Positions 16,361 through 23,474 of a stretch of DNA of 25,719 nt are shown in pieces (positions within the stretch are counted from its first letter, which is position 1; each line of letters opens with the position of its first letter). Both the position numbers and the translations under genes were made by a program. The notes beneath the pieces are model-generated. The model was not told the DNA's origin, ran no database searches, and saw only the letters and a program-made list of their open reading frames with translations. Where the stretch lies: assembly GCA_004552515.1 (NCBI GenBank), contig SFOF01000008.1, positions 1 through 25,719 on the forward strand, given 5' to 3'. Source of the DNA: Clostridiales bacterium. GTDB lineage: Bacteria; Bacillota; Clostridia; Christensenellales; Aristaeellaceae.

Positions 16361-17455
16361 TCACGGCAGGGGAACCATATAGACCGAGTCGCCGGAAACA
16401 AGCACCGCGCTTGAGCTGCTCGTGATGCCGATCAGCGCGTCGCACTGGAAGGGCAGCTGATAGGTTTCGGCCTGCTCCGCGTTCAGCGCGTGGATCATGA
16501 CATACTGATCGGAGAAGCCGTAGACGGCGTTGCCGCGCGCCAGGATCGAGAAGCAGGTGAACGGCATGCGGATCGTGCGGTCGGTGTTGCCCTTGACGAG
16601 CCGCACGTCGCTGATCTCGGCGGTCGTGCCGATCTCCGCCATGGGCACGAAGGCCATCAGCGCGCCGTCGGCCGACGCGTCGGAATCGACGAGATACCAG
16701 CCGTACACCAGCCGCCGCTGGCCGACGTTCTCCACGCCGGTGTAATCGTAAACGCGGATGTAGGTCGTGCCTACGGCGTAAACGCTGGGGGATTCGAACA
16801 TCACCTCGTAAATGATCTGTTCCGAATCGGTGATCTTGCCGGACTGCTTCCGGCCGGGCTTGTATGTGGTGACCTGACTCATCGGTATGGTGCCGTTGGT
16901 GTCCAGCGACATGACCCAGAGCATTTCGCCCTTGTTGAAGAAGCCGTAATCCAGCACGGTGATGTCCTCAAGGGCGATGCGGTCGATTTCGCGGCCGCTC
17001 AGCTCCAGCACGATCAGCGTGGCGCTGCTTTCCTCGCCGACCAGCGCGGCGGCATAGCTGCTGCCCACGGTGGCGGAGAGTATGGTCTGCCCCAGAGAGC
17101 CGCTGAAGAGCGCCGCGCCGTTTTCCGGATTCAGCACGGCCAGCAGATCGCCCGACCAGGCCGCGACGCCGCTTTCACAGGCGTTGAAGCCGCAGTTCGC
17201 GCCCACGACGTAGCTCCAGGTCTGCCGTCCGCGGTCGTTCAGCGCGCGCAGGGACGTGCCGTCGCTGTAGACGACGCCCTTGCCGAGCACCTGCACGGCC
17301 TGCGAGGACGTACAGGGCAGCACGGTCGTGTCGCTGAGGATGTGCGATTTTTCGCGCGTCAGCAGACTGGCCGCCGTATAGGCCAAAACGCAGATGAGCA
17401 AAGTCACCAACAGGGATAAGGGCCAGGATAGCCCCTTCGATTCGTCATTTTTCAT
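16361..17455 (-). CDS. DUF5711 family protein, membrane-anchored beta-propeller-like
   Basis: The 364-residue protein has a short cytosolic N-terminus, one membrane segment (about residues 10-32, signal-anchor type without a lipobox) and a long extracytoplasmic domain of repeated beta-strand units with Trp/Gly-rich turns, such as TWSYVVG, AAWSGDLLAVLNPENGAALF and LYVMSLD-like WVMSLD. This looks like a PQQ/WD-type propeller and fits DUF5711, as I recall the family; the fold is inference. GGAG 7 bases before the ATG at 17455 decides the start over the longer frame beginning at 17491. It is the first gene of a two-gene operon with the CvpA homologue, an association that suggests a shared envelope function. 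No enzymatic motif is visible. Confidence 0.78.
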   Translation of the reverse strand: MKNDESKGLSWPLSLLVTLLICVLAYTAASLLTREKSHILSDTTVLPCTSSQAVQVLGKGVVYSDGTSLRALNDRGRQTWSYVVGANCGFNACESGVAAWSGDLLAVLNPENGAALFSGSLGQTILSATVGSSYAAALVGEESSATLIVLELSGREIDRIALEDITVLDYGFFNKGEMLWVMSLDTNGTIPMSQVTTYKPGRKQSGKITDSEQIIYEVMFESPSVYAVGTTYIRVYDYTGVENVGQRRLVYGWYLVDSDASADGALMAFVPMAEIGTTAEISDVRLVKGNTDRTIRMPFTCFSILARGNAVYGFSDQYVMIHALNAEQAETYQLPFQCDALIGITSSSSAVLVSGDSVYMVPLP

Positions 17456-17520
17456 GAAGCGCTCCTGTCGGCATATTTCATTGTCAAACAATTTTTGCGC
17501 TTCAATTCACAGTTCTCCTG

Positions 17521-17549
17521 TTGAACAGAAACGCTATTCCTATTATAAT
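17521..17549 (+). promoter_or_regulatory. Plus-strand promoter for the parS-side metallophosphoesterase
   Basis: TTGAAC at 17521-17526, 17 bases, TATAAT at 17544-17549. Its -10 overlaps the -10 of the minus-strand promoter because ATTATAAT is self-complementary. The -35 lies within the 11-base inverted repeat CTGTTGAACAG (17518-17528). The leader would be about 160 bases and contains the parS site. Confidence 0.6.
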
Positions 17550-17570
17550 GGATTATCGGGCGGTATGCAA
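17542..17570 (-). promoter_or_regulatory. Minus-strand promoter of the DUF5711-CvpA operon
   Basis: On the minus strand TTGCAT, 17 bases, TATAAT, with the -10 at 17547-17542. The DUF5711 start codon is about 80 bases downstream. Confidence 0.72.
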
Positions 17571-17678
17571 TGGTTCAGAGCCGACAAATTACGGTAAACC
17601 ACGCTTTTTTTACAAAATTTCTTCATTTTTAAGAAAACCATGAAACAACCGTTCTTAAAAATGGAGCGCCAATGAAAA

Positions 17679-17694
17679 TGTTTCACGTGAAACA
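17679..17694. promoter_or_regulatory. parS centromere site, perfect consensus match
   Basis: TGTTTCACGTGAAACA is a perfect 16-bp palindrome identical to the conserved chromosomal parS consensus bound by ParB/Spo0J. It is intergenic, 25 bases before the metallophosphoesterase start, inside that gene's predicted leader. parS sites cluster around the replication origin and nucleate ParB loading for chromosome segregation and SMC recruitment. Chance occurrence of a perfect 16-mer here is negligible. Confidence 0.95.
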
Positions 17695-17718
17695 ACGCAA
17701 AAGAAAGGGGAGGCGCGC

Positions 17719-18711
17719 ATGGCCGGAAGAAAAAAGCGGAAGGACAAAAAGGCAGCCCGCAGAAGCGCTGGCCGCGTGCTGGCCGCTCTGCTGCTGACGG
17801 CGGCGGCGCTGCTGCTGGCCGCAATGACGATATGGGGCGGCTTTGTCACGCTGGAATGCACCGATCTGCCGCTGCGCGATCTCCCGTCCGCCTTTGATGG
17901 CGTGAGGATCGTCTATATCAGCGATATTCACCTGACGACATTCAATTCGCTCTCGAAGGTGAAATCACTGTTCAGGCGCCTTGAAAAGCTGAAGCCCGAT
18001 CTGCTGCTGCTGGGCGGCGACTACACGGGCAACGATCTCGTTCGGCTGGCGGCGAATATTGGCGACGATTCCGCCTATGACGCGGCGATGATCGATCTGC
18101 GCGATCTGTTCTTCCTGTCGCTTTCAGAGTTCGACACATCGCTGGGCAAGTTCGCCGTGGCGGGCGATATGGACAATCTGCTGGAGCGCAGCGCGGGCAC
18201 GGCGCTCGAGGACGCGGCGGCGCTGGGCGGCGTGACGCTGCTTCGCGACAAGGCGGCGCGCGTCGTGAAGGATGGACAGACGCTGACCCTTGTCGGCGTG
18301 GACGACTGGCGCACGGGGCTTCAGGACGCGCGCACGCCCGCGGCGGGATTGGCGGCGGACGACTGTGTGATCGTGCTCAGCCACACGCCCGAGGCGCTGC
18401 CGCAGCTCAATGGCCAGATTGCGCTGGGCGGCGGGCTGTGGATGGACGCGGCGCTGACCGGCCACACGCTGGGCGGCCAGATCAGGCTGGGCGATCGCGA
18501 GCTGTTCAATCCGCTCTCGAGCGACGAACGCTATCTGAGCGGCTGGCATATGGAGAACAGCACGAAAACGCTCATCAGCACCGGCCTGAGCGGCGCGACG
18601 TTCACATTCCGGCTGGGCTGCACGGCGCAGGTACATCTGATTACGCTCAGGACGCAATCGGCCGCAGAAACGCCCGCGCTGACTTGGCCGACGGCGCCAA
18701 ACGGCGATTAA
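17719..18711 (+). CDS. Membrane-anchored metallophosphoesterase with altered active site
   Basis: The 330-residue protein has a very basic N-terminus (12 Lys/Arg in the first 20), one membrane segment (about residues 18-40) and an outward-facing calcineurin-like domain of the YkuE/YaeI type. It retains SDIHLT (Asp69, His71), GGDYT (Asp101), SHTP (His222) and the first His of the last motif (GHT, His249). However, the usual GNHD is GDMD (residues 149-152), so the Asn metal ligand and the catalytic His are replaced, and the usual GHTHGGQ is GHTLGGQ (Leu251), losing another ligand. Activity may be lost or changed. GGGGAGG lies 6 bases before the ATG. It is the first gene of the plus-strand block that continues with a radical SAM protein and walJ. 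Related enzymes act on UDP-diacylglucosamine or other envelope phosphoesters; the substrate here is unknown. Confidence 0.88.
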   Translation: MAGRKKRKDKKAARRSAGRVLAALLLTAAALLLAAMTIWGGFVTLECTDLPLRDLPSAFDGVRIVYISDIHLTTFNSLSKVKSLFRRLEKLKPDLLLLGGDYTGNDLVRLAANIGDDSAYDAAMIDLRDLFFLSLSEFDTSLGKFAVAGDMDNLLERSAGTALEDAAALGGVTLLRDKAARVVKDGQTLTLVGVDDWRTGLQDARTPAAGLAADDCVIVLSHTPEALPQLNGQIALGGGLWMDAALTGHTLGGQIRLGDRELFNPLSSDERYLSGWHMENSTKTLISTGLSGATFTFRLGCTAQVHLITLRTQSAAETPALTWPTAPNGD

Positions 18712-18875
18712 ACGGCAGATTTTGTGTCCAAAATAGCCCCCCAAAACGCGAAAATCGATTCTGGGCCGATTTTCGCGGCGCGAACGACCAAATACTCAAA
18801 CGGCGATCCAAAAATCGATTAGAATCGAAATTTGAAAGCCCTCTGAACGGGGCGGAAAAGAGACGAAGAAAGATC
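18712..18875 (+). other. Intergenic stretch with two AT-rich-loop hairpins, no gene
   Basis: An 11-bp perfect stem CGCGAAAATCG/CGATTTTCGCG (18747-18757 with 18767-18777, loop of 9) is not followed by T residues. A second small hairpin TCGATT-AG-AATCGA lies near 18815-18828, and the word AAAATCGATT occurs in both. The role is unknown: possibly RNA processing or partial termination between the phosphoesterase and the radical SAM gene. Confidence 0.4.
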
Positions 18876-19766
18876 ATGTTTGTCTGCAAATTGTGTCCGC
18901 GCGGCTGCGGCGTGAAGCGCGGCGATGAAGCGGCGGGCGAGGGCCGCGGCTTTTGCAAGATGGGCGAAGCGCCCGTGCTGGCCCGCGCGGCGCTTCACTT
19001 TGACGAGGAACCGTGCATCAGCGGCTCGCGCGGCTCGGGCGCGGTGTTCTTCAGCGGCTGTACGCTGCGCTGCGTCTACTGCCAGAACGATCAGATCAGC
19101 CGCGGCTGCTTCGGGCGCGCCGTTACGCCGCAGGGGCTGCGCGCGATATTCGACCGGCTGATCGAGGACGAGGCGCACAACATCAATCTGGTCACCGGCA
19201 CGCAGTTCGTGAATTCCATCCTGGAGGCGCTGAAGGAGCCGCTCGGCGTACCCGTCGTGTGGAACAGCAGCGGCTTTGAGACGATCGACACGCTCAGGCG
19301 ACTCGAGGGCCATGTGCAGGTCTATCTGCCCGATCTCAAGTATGTCGATCCCGAGGGCGCGAGCAAATATTCGCGCGCGTCGCTCTATCCGGTATATGCC
19401 GAAAGGGCGATCCTCGAAATGCTGCGCCAGGTGGGGGAGAATCAGTTCGACGACGAGGGCGTGATGACGCGCGGTCTGCTCATCCGGCATTTGATCCTGC
19501 CCGGGCGCGTTCAGCAGTCGAAGGATGTGCTCAGCTGGATCCATGATCATCTGCCCGAGGGAACATGGGTGTCGCTGATGGCGCAGTACATTCCGTGCGG
19601 GCTGGCCAAGGCCATGCCGGAGCTGAATCGCCCCATTACGCGCGAGGAATACGACGAGGTGGTCGATCATCTCTTCGCGCTGGGCATGGAGGACGGCTAT
19701 GTGCAGGAGCTGGATTCGGCCTCGCCGCAGTATATCCCGCCGTTCGACCTGACAGGCGTTGAATAA
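18876..19766 (+). CDS. PflX-like (COG1313) radical SAM protein
   Basis: The 296-residue protein contains the radical SAM motif SGCTLRCVYCQN (Cys62, Cys66, Cys69), giving CxxxCxxC. An extra N-terminal cysteine set, CKLCPRGCGVKRG and GFC (Cys4, Cys7, Cys11, Cys27), and EEPCISGSRGSGAVFFSGC are hallmarks of the PflX/COG1313 group related to pyruvate-formate-lyase activating enzymes. No glycyl-radical enzyme is in the window, so the target is unknown. The ATG at 18876 places the conserved cysteines at the very N-terminus as in homologues; the ribosome binding site is weak, and the frame is open far upstream within the previous gene. It is followed after 34 bases by walJ and may be cotranscribed. 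Confidence 0.88.
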   Translation: MFVCKLCPRGCGVKRGDEAAGEGRGFCKMGEAPVLARAALHFDEEPCISGSRGSGAVFFSGCTLRCVYCQNDQISRGCFGRAVTPQGLRAIFDRLIEDEAHNINLVTGTQFVNSILEALKEPLGVPVVWNSSGFETIDTLRRLEGHVQVYLPDLKYVDPEGASKYSRASLYPVYAERAILEMLRQVGENQFDDEGVMTRGLLIRHLILPGRVQQSKDVLSWIHDHLPEGTWVSLMAQYIPCGLAKAMPELNRPITREEYDEVVDHLFALGMEDGYVQELDSASPQYIPPFDLTGVE

Positions 19767-19800
19767 AAATACATGAGATTGAATTGAGGATATTGAATCG

Positions 19801-20598
19801 ATGCAGCTGCAATTCTGCCCGCTGTTTTCAAGCTCGAGCGGAAACTCGATCTTCGTGGGCACGGAAAAGACGAAAATACTGATCGACGCCGGGCTGTCCG
19901 GCGCAAAAATCACAGCGGAACTGAAGAAAATCGGCGTAAATCCCGAAGAGCTGAACGCCATACTGGTGACGCACGAGCACAGCGATCACATAGCGGGCGT
20001 GGGCGTGCTGTCGCGGCGCTATCACATTCCAGTCTACGCCAATGCGGGGACATGGGCGGCCATGAATGGAAAACTGGGCGCGATTGAAGCGTCGAACGCC
20101 GTTGAATTTGAGACGGGCGGCGATTTTTCCGTCGGCGATCTGAACATCCGCCCCTTCGCCACGCCGCACGACGCCGCCGAGCCGGTGGGCTACGCCATCT
20201 GCGCCGGCTCGTGCAAGGCCGCCATCGCGACCGATTTGGGCTGCATCCGCGAGGGGTGGCTCAGCGAGGTGGCCGCGTCGGACGTTCTGCTGCTCGAAGC
20301 CAACCACGATGTGAATACGCTCGAGGCTGGGCGCTATCCCTATGAGCTGAAGAAGCGCATCCTCGGCCGCAAGGGCCATCTCTCCAACGACGACGCGGGC
20401 AGGGCGGCGGTCGAGCTGGTGCGCCGGGGCGTCCGGGCGATCGTGCTGGGGCATCTGAGCGGCGAAAACAACTTTCCCGAGCTGGCATACGCGAGTGTGA
20501 GCTGCGCGCTGGAGGAAAACGGACTGGTGCCCGGACGCGATCTGGCGCTCAGCGTGGCCAGGCGCGACGGTCACAGCGAGCTGTTTTCCATGGAATAG
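19801..20598 (+). CDS. walJ: MBL-fold metallohydrolase WalJ/YycJ
   Basis: The 265-residue protein is a metallo-beta-lactamase fold hydrolase with the metal motif THEHSDH (His58, His60, Asp62, His63). It begins with FCPLFSSSSGNSIFVG, typical of YycJ/WalJ, and has TPHDA and IATDLG further on. In Firmicutes walJ belongs to the walRKHIJ cluster near the origin and has been implicated in DNA repair or exonuclease function and cell-wall control. Here walR, walK, walH and walI are not adjacent; the gene follows a radical SAM protein instead. The ribosome binding site is weak (GAGG about 12 bases upstream), so coupling to the previous gene is possible. The length is normal for the family. Confidence 0.9.
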   Translation: MQLQFCPLFSSSSGNSIFVGTEKTKILIDAGLSGAKITAELKKIGVNPEELNAILVTHEHSDHIAGVGVLSRRYHIPVYANAGTWAAMNGKLGAIEASNAVEFETGGDFSVGDLNIRPFATPHDAAEPVGYAICAGSCKAAIATDLGCIREGWLSEVAASDVLLLEANHDVNTLEAGRYPYELKKRILGRKGHLSNDDAGRAAVELVRRGVRAIVLGHLSGENNFPELAYASVSCALEENGLVPGRDLALSVARRDGHSELFSME

Positions 20599-20973
20599 GC
20601 GTGGGAACCGTCTGAAAACGTCAATTTTAGCCGCTGAAACGCCGAGTCCATGTCGGATAGGCGGCGCTTGAAGCGGGATTGGAGTCCTTTCGGCCTGAAA
20701 ATTCTGATTACATGCCGTGCGGCTAAAGAATTGGGAGCGCCTGCCGAAAGGATGGCTCATCCATGAAAGCTCTTTTTCCGGGATGAGCGCATTGGGACGC
20801 TCGATTTGGATTGGAATTTCGGCGGTCGCAGGCGCGAGGTTTTGAAAGAATTTGCGCGATGTGTCCTCAGGGTAGAAAACTCGACGCGGCGGTTTTCCTT
20901 CTATTCCGATGAAAAGAGAGAAGAGGCGCGCCTGTTTTGCATTGAAAACGAGCTTTAACGAGGGGGCGAGGAT
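20599..20973 (+). other. 375-base non-coding stretch with alternative hairpins
   Basis: No frame here has both a ribosome binding site and plausible protein sequence. GCTCATCC (20755-20762) can pair with GGATGAGC (20781-20788), while GAGCG (20785-20789) can instead pair with CGCTC (20798-20802), so two structures compete. No T-run terminator is seen after walJ. No known riboswitch consensus was recognised. Confidence 0.35.
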
Positions 20974-21915
20974 ATGCTTTCTGCCGACGACGCGGCCTAT
21001 TACAGGCCGTCTCTGCGCGCCGCGTGTCTGTGGCTGCTGCTGGCGGCGATCGGAAAGACGGCGGTTCTGCCGCTGTTTGAAGCGCTGCACAGGCTGCTGG
21101 GGCGGCTCTGGCCGGGCATTTCTGCGACGGGATTGGCGCTGGAAGCGGAGCTGTTTTACAAAATCGTGCTGGTCGCGACGCCCGCATGGCTCTATATGCG
21201 CCGGGATAACGCGACGCGCCATGCTGCGCGGCTGATCGCGCCGGAGGGACGCGCGCTGCCGCTGACGGTGCTGGCCGCGGTGATCGCCGTGCCGTTTGCG
21301 GCGGCGCTGGGCGGACTGTGGGCGCGTCTGATCGAGGCGCTGGGCGGCCATGTGACGGCGGATATTGCGCTGCCGGTTTCGATCGGCGAAGCGCTGCTTC
21401 AGCTGGCGGTTTACGCGCTCCTTCCCGCCGTGTGCGAGGAGCTGCTCTTCCGGGGCGGCCTGATGAGCGCCTGGGAGCGCCGGGGGCGGCGGCGGGCGAT
21501 CATCGTGCAGGCGGCGCTGTTTGCGCTGTTTCACGAATCGGCGCAGGGCTTTCCCGTTCAGCTGGTCATGGGGCTGGCGCTGGGGCGGATCGTCATGGAC
21601 GGCGGCTCCGTGTACGCGGGGATGCTCTTTCACGGGCTTTACAACGCGCTGACGCTGATCTGGAGCTGGATGCTGCAAGGCGAATGTGCGCATTTTTATG
21701 CAATTTCGGACAGCGTGACGGCGCAGCTTGGCCTGACGGTTGCGGGCGCTCTGGCGCTCATGGCCGTGCTGTACAGGCTGCGGCGGGGCGGCGGTTCGGG
21801 CGAAGCGCCGCGCGAGGAAATGGACGCCGGCACGAGCGTTCTGCTGCTGCTTTCCGTGCTGAAGATGCTGTCGCTGGGCGTACTGAACGGACTGAGCCTG
21901 TTCGGTGTGATTTGA
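20974..21915 (+). CDS. CPBP family intramembrane glutamic endopeptidase
   Basis: The 313-residue membrane protein has about 8 hydrophobic segments and all CPBP (Abi, Rce1-like) motifs: CEELLFRGG with Glu155-Glu156 and Arg160, FALFH with His187, and HGLYN with His220 and Asn224. These residues form the intramembrane catalytic site. Bacterial members are linked to bacteriocin self-immunity or to cleaving membrane peptides; the substrate here is unknown. A GAGG element lies close to the ATG. It ends with an additional hydrophobic C-terminal segment (VLLLLSVLKMLSLGVL). The rlmH gene follows 15 bases downstream. Confidence 0.92.
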   Translation: MLSADDAAYYRPSLRAACLWLLLAAIGKTAVLPLFEALHRLLGRLWPGISATGLALEAELFYKIVLVATPAWLYMRRDNATRHAARLIAPEGRALPLTVLAAVIAVPFAAALGGLWARLIEALGGHVTADIALPVSIGEALLQLAVYALLPAVCEELLFRGGLMSAWERRGRRRAIIVQAALFALFHESAQGFPVQLVMGLALGRIVMDGGSVYAGMLFHGLYNALTLIWSWMLQGECAHFYAISDSVTAQLGLTVAGALALMAVLYRLRRGGGSGEAPREEMDAGTSVLLLLSVLKMLSLGVLNGLSLFGVI

Positions 21916-21930
21916 GGGGGGGAATGAGCC

Positions 21931-22410
21931 ATGCTGCCGGTACTGCTGATCGGCGTTGGAAAGATGAAGGAAAAATGGGAGCGCGAGGCCTGCGCGGAAT
22001 ATGTCAAGCGCCTTGGCCGCTTCTGCGCGCTGGAGATTTGCGAGCTGAGCGATCAGCCCGAGCCGGACAAGCCCTCGGAGGCGCTCAATCGCCGCGTGAT
22101 GGAGAAGGAGGGGCGGGAAATTCTCGCGCGAATCCGGCCAAACGATCGCGTCGTGGCGCTGTGCATCAAGGGCAATTCCTACGATTCGGAGCAGTTTGCG
22201 GCGAAGCTCGCGGGCTGGTCGATGGACGGGCGGCGGCTGGTGCTGGTGATCGGGGGTTCGCTGGGGCTGTCGGACGAGGTGATCGCCCGCGCCGACGAGA
22301 AGCTGTCCTTTTCAAAAATGACGTTTCCGCATCAGCTCATGCGCGTGATATTGCTCGAGCAGCTCTATCGCGGCTTCAAAATCGGCGCAAACGAGCGCTA
22401 TCACAAATAA
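21931..22410 (+). CDS. rlmH: 23S rRNA (pseudouridine1915-N3)-methyltransferase RlmH
   Basis: The 159-residue length and sequence match the SPOUT methyltransferase RlmH: N-terminal LLIGVGKMKEKW, central LCIKGNSYDSEQFA, the knot region LVLVIGGSLGLSDEV (about 102-116) and the conserved C-terminus YRGFKIGANERYHK. It methylates pseudouridine 1915 in helix 69 of 23S rRNA on assembled 70S ribosomes. In Bacillus and relatives it lies near the origin close to the wal cluster, consistent with walJ being two genes upstream. A GGGGG stretch about 10 bases upstream serves as ribosome binding site. A hairpin terminator follows. Confidence 0.96.
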   Translation: MLPVLLIGVGKMKEKWEREACAEYVKRLGRFCALEICELSDQPEPDKPSEALNRRVMEKEGREILARIRPNDRVVALCIKGNSYDSEQFAAKLAGWSMDGRRLVLVIGGSLGLSDEVIARADEKLSFSKMTFPHQLMRVILLEQLYRGFKIGANERYHK

Positions 22411-22437
22411 AAAGCGCCTGATTGGCGCAAAGATCAG

Positions 22438-22483
22438 AGCCGCCGAAGCATGAAACCGTGCGTTTCACGTTTCGGCGGCTTTG
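22438..22483 (+). terminator. Hairpin terminator after rlmH
   Basis: A long stem, AGCCGCCGAA (22438-22447) with TTCGGCGGCT (22471-22480), is extended inward by CATGAAAC/GTTTCACG with one mismatch. The T tail is short (TTT). A small hairpin GCGCC/GGCGC (22414-22428) precedes it. Confidence 0.6.
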
Positions 22484-22798
22484 CTTGGTTGAATAAGCGC
22501 TATGAATTATTCGTTCAACGGATGTAAACCGGATGAGTTCTGAACGGGATGGGCAATCATTTTGGCGCGCCCCATGAAGGCGGTCGCAGGGGATATGCCG
22601 CCATTTGATCGGGAACACGAACGCGTTTGGCGCGCGATACAACGCCGCTTACGGTGTTTTGGGAGCATGAAAAGCAATCGCCGTCCTCCAAAACGATGAA
22701 ATCGCCGAGGATGAATGAGAAGAAAGGCACGACGGATTTCCGCAAAACGGACGCGCGGAGCGCCCCGCTATGCCCGACCGGCAATCGGCTTTCTGCCG
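22484..22798. other. Non-coding stretch between convergent rlmH and methyltransferase genes
   Basis: About 315 bases without a believable gene. Short open frames exist on both strands, but none has a good ribosome binding site or recognisable sequence. It lies between the ends of two convergent genes. Confidence 0.5.
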
Positions 22799-22823
22799 TT
22801 GATCAGCGTCCAGCGCTGATCAA
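22799..22823. repeat. Perfect inverted repeat covering the methyltransferase stop codon
   Basis: TTGATCAGCG and CGCTGATCAA are separated by 5 bases (22799-22808 with 22814-22823). The stop codon of the minus-strand methyltransferase (22805-22803) lies inside the repeat. No T tail follows on either strand. Confidence 0.7.
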
Positions 22824-23471
22824 ACATGATCGCTGATTCGCGGCGGTGTGCGTCATCCGGCTGTCGAACCGCACGGGCATACGAACCGTCTTGCAGCGCT
22901 CGACAAACAGGCCGCGCGCTTCATACAGCGCAAGCATTTCCGACCGGATCAGATTGCGGACGTGGGAGGGATCGCGCAGAATCTCGAGCGCGTCCTCGGT
23001 CTTTCGCAGCGGCTCCTCCGCGGCGGCCATGTCGATTATGACCAGCTTTCCGCCCGGCTTCAGCACGCGCGCCATTTCCGAAAAAGGCGTTTCCGGCTCT
23101 GGAAAATGATGGAACGCCAGCCGCGAAAAAGCAATGTCGAAGGAGCCGTCCGCAAAGGGCAGCTCCGCCGCGTTGCCCTGCATAAACTTTATGTTTTGGA
23201 GCCGATCCCGTTCGGCGGCGGCTTTTCCCATCTCCAGCATGGCGGTGGTCATGTCCAGACACACGACGCTGCGCACGCGCGGCGCGAAGGCCCGACCGCA
23301 GACGCACGTTCCGGCGGCGACCTCCAAAAGGGCGTCCGACGGCTCCGGCGCGGCGCAGGCGACGGCGTAGTCCAGATAATCCCGCTTTGAAAAGTTCATA
23401 TTTCGGCTCTCAAAGCCAGCGGTCTGCCGGGCGAAGGCTTTTTGAATCTGCGCGCTGTTTTCGGATTTCAT
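22803..23471 (-). CDS. Class I SAM-dependent methyltransferase (UbiE-like)
   Basis: The 222-residue protein shows a Rossmann methyltransferase core: motif I as LLEVAAGTCVCGRAF (about residues 48-62, slightly unusual in lacking the GxG end), the acidic SAM-binding strand VVCLDMTTAMLEM, NAAELPFADGSFDIAFSRLA and the post-motif VLKPGGKLVIID. It resembles the UbiE/COG2226 group; substrate unknown. The ATG lies 3 bases after the ogt stop codon with only a weak ribosome binding site, so translation is probably coupled to ogt. Its C-terminal end (from about residue 203) is shorter than usual and ends inside a perfect inverted repeat, so a slightly truncated or altered tail is possible. Confidence 0.87.
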   Translation of the reverse strand: MKSENSAQIQKAFARQTAGFESRNMNFSKRDYLDYAVACAAPEPSDALLEVAAGTCVCGRAFAPRVRSVVCLDMTTAMLEMGKAAAERDRLQNIKFMQGNAAELPFADGSFDIAFSRLAFHHFPEPETPFSEMARVLKPGGKLVIIDMAAAEEPLRKTEDALEILRDPSHVRNLIRSEMLALYEARGLFVERCKTVRMPVRFDSRMTHTAANQRSCLISAGR

Positions 23472-23474
23472 AGG

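Noticed and set aside
22455..22475. Partial parS-like words around GTTTCACG near the rlmH terminator
   Set aside because: Only half of the 16-mer matches and the bases are explained by the terminator stem.
22557..22836. Short open frames of 69-75 codons between rlmH and the methyltransferase
   Set aside because: They lack ribosome binding sites and recognisable sequence, and overlap on opposite strands.
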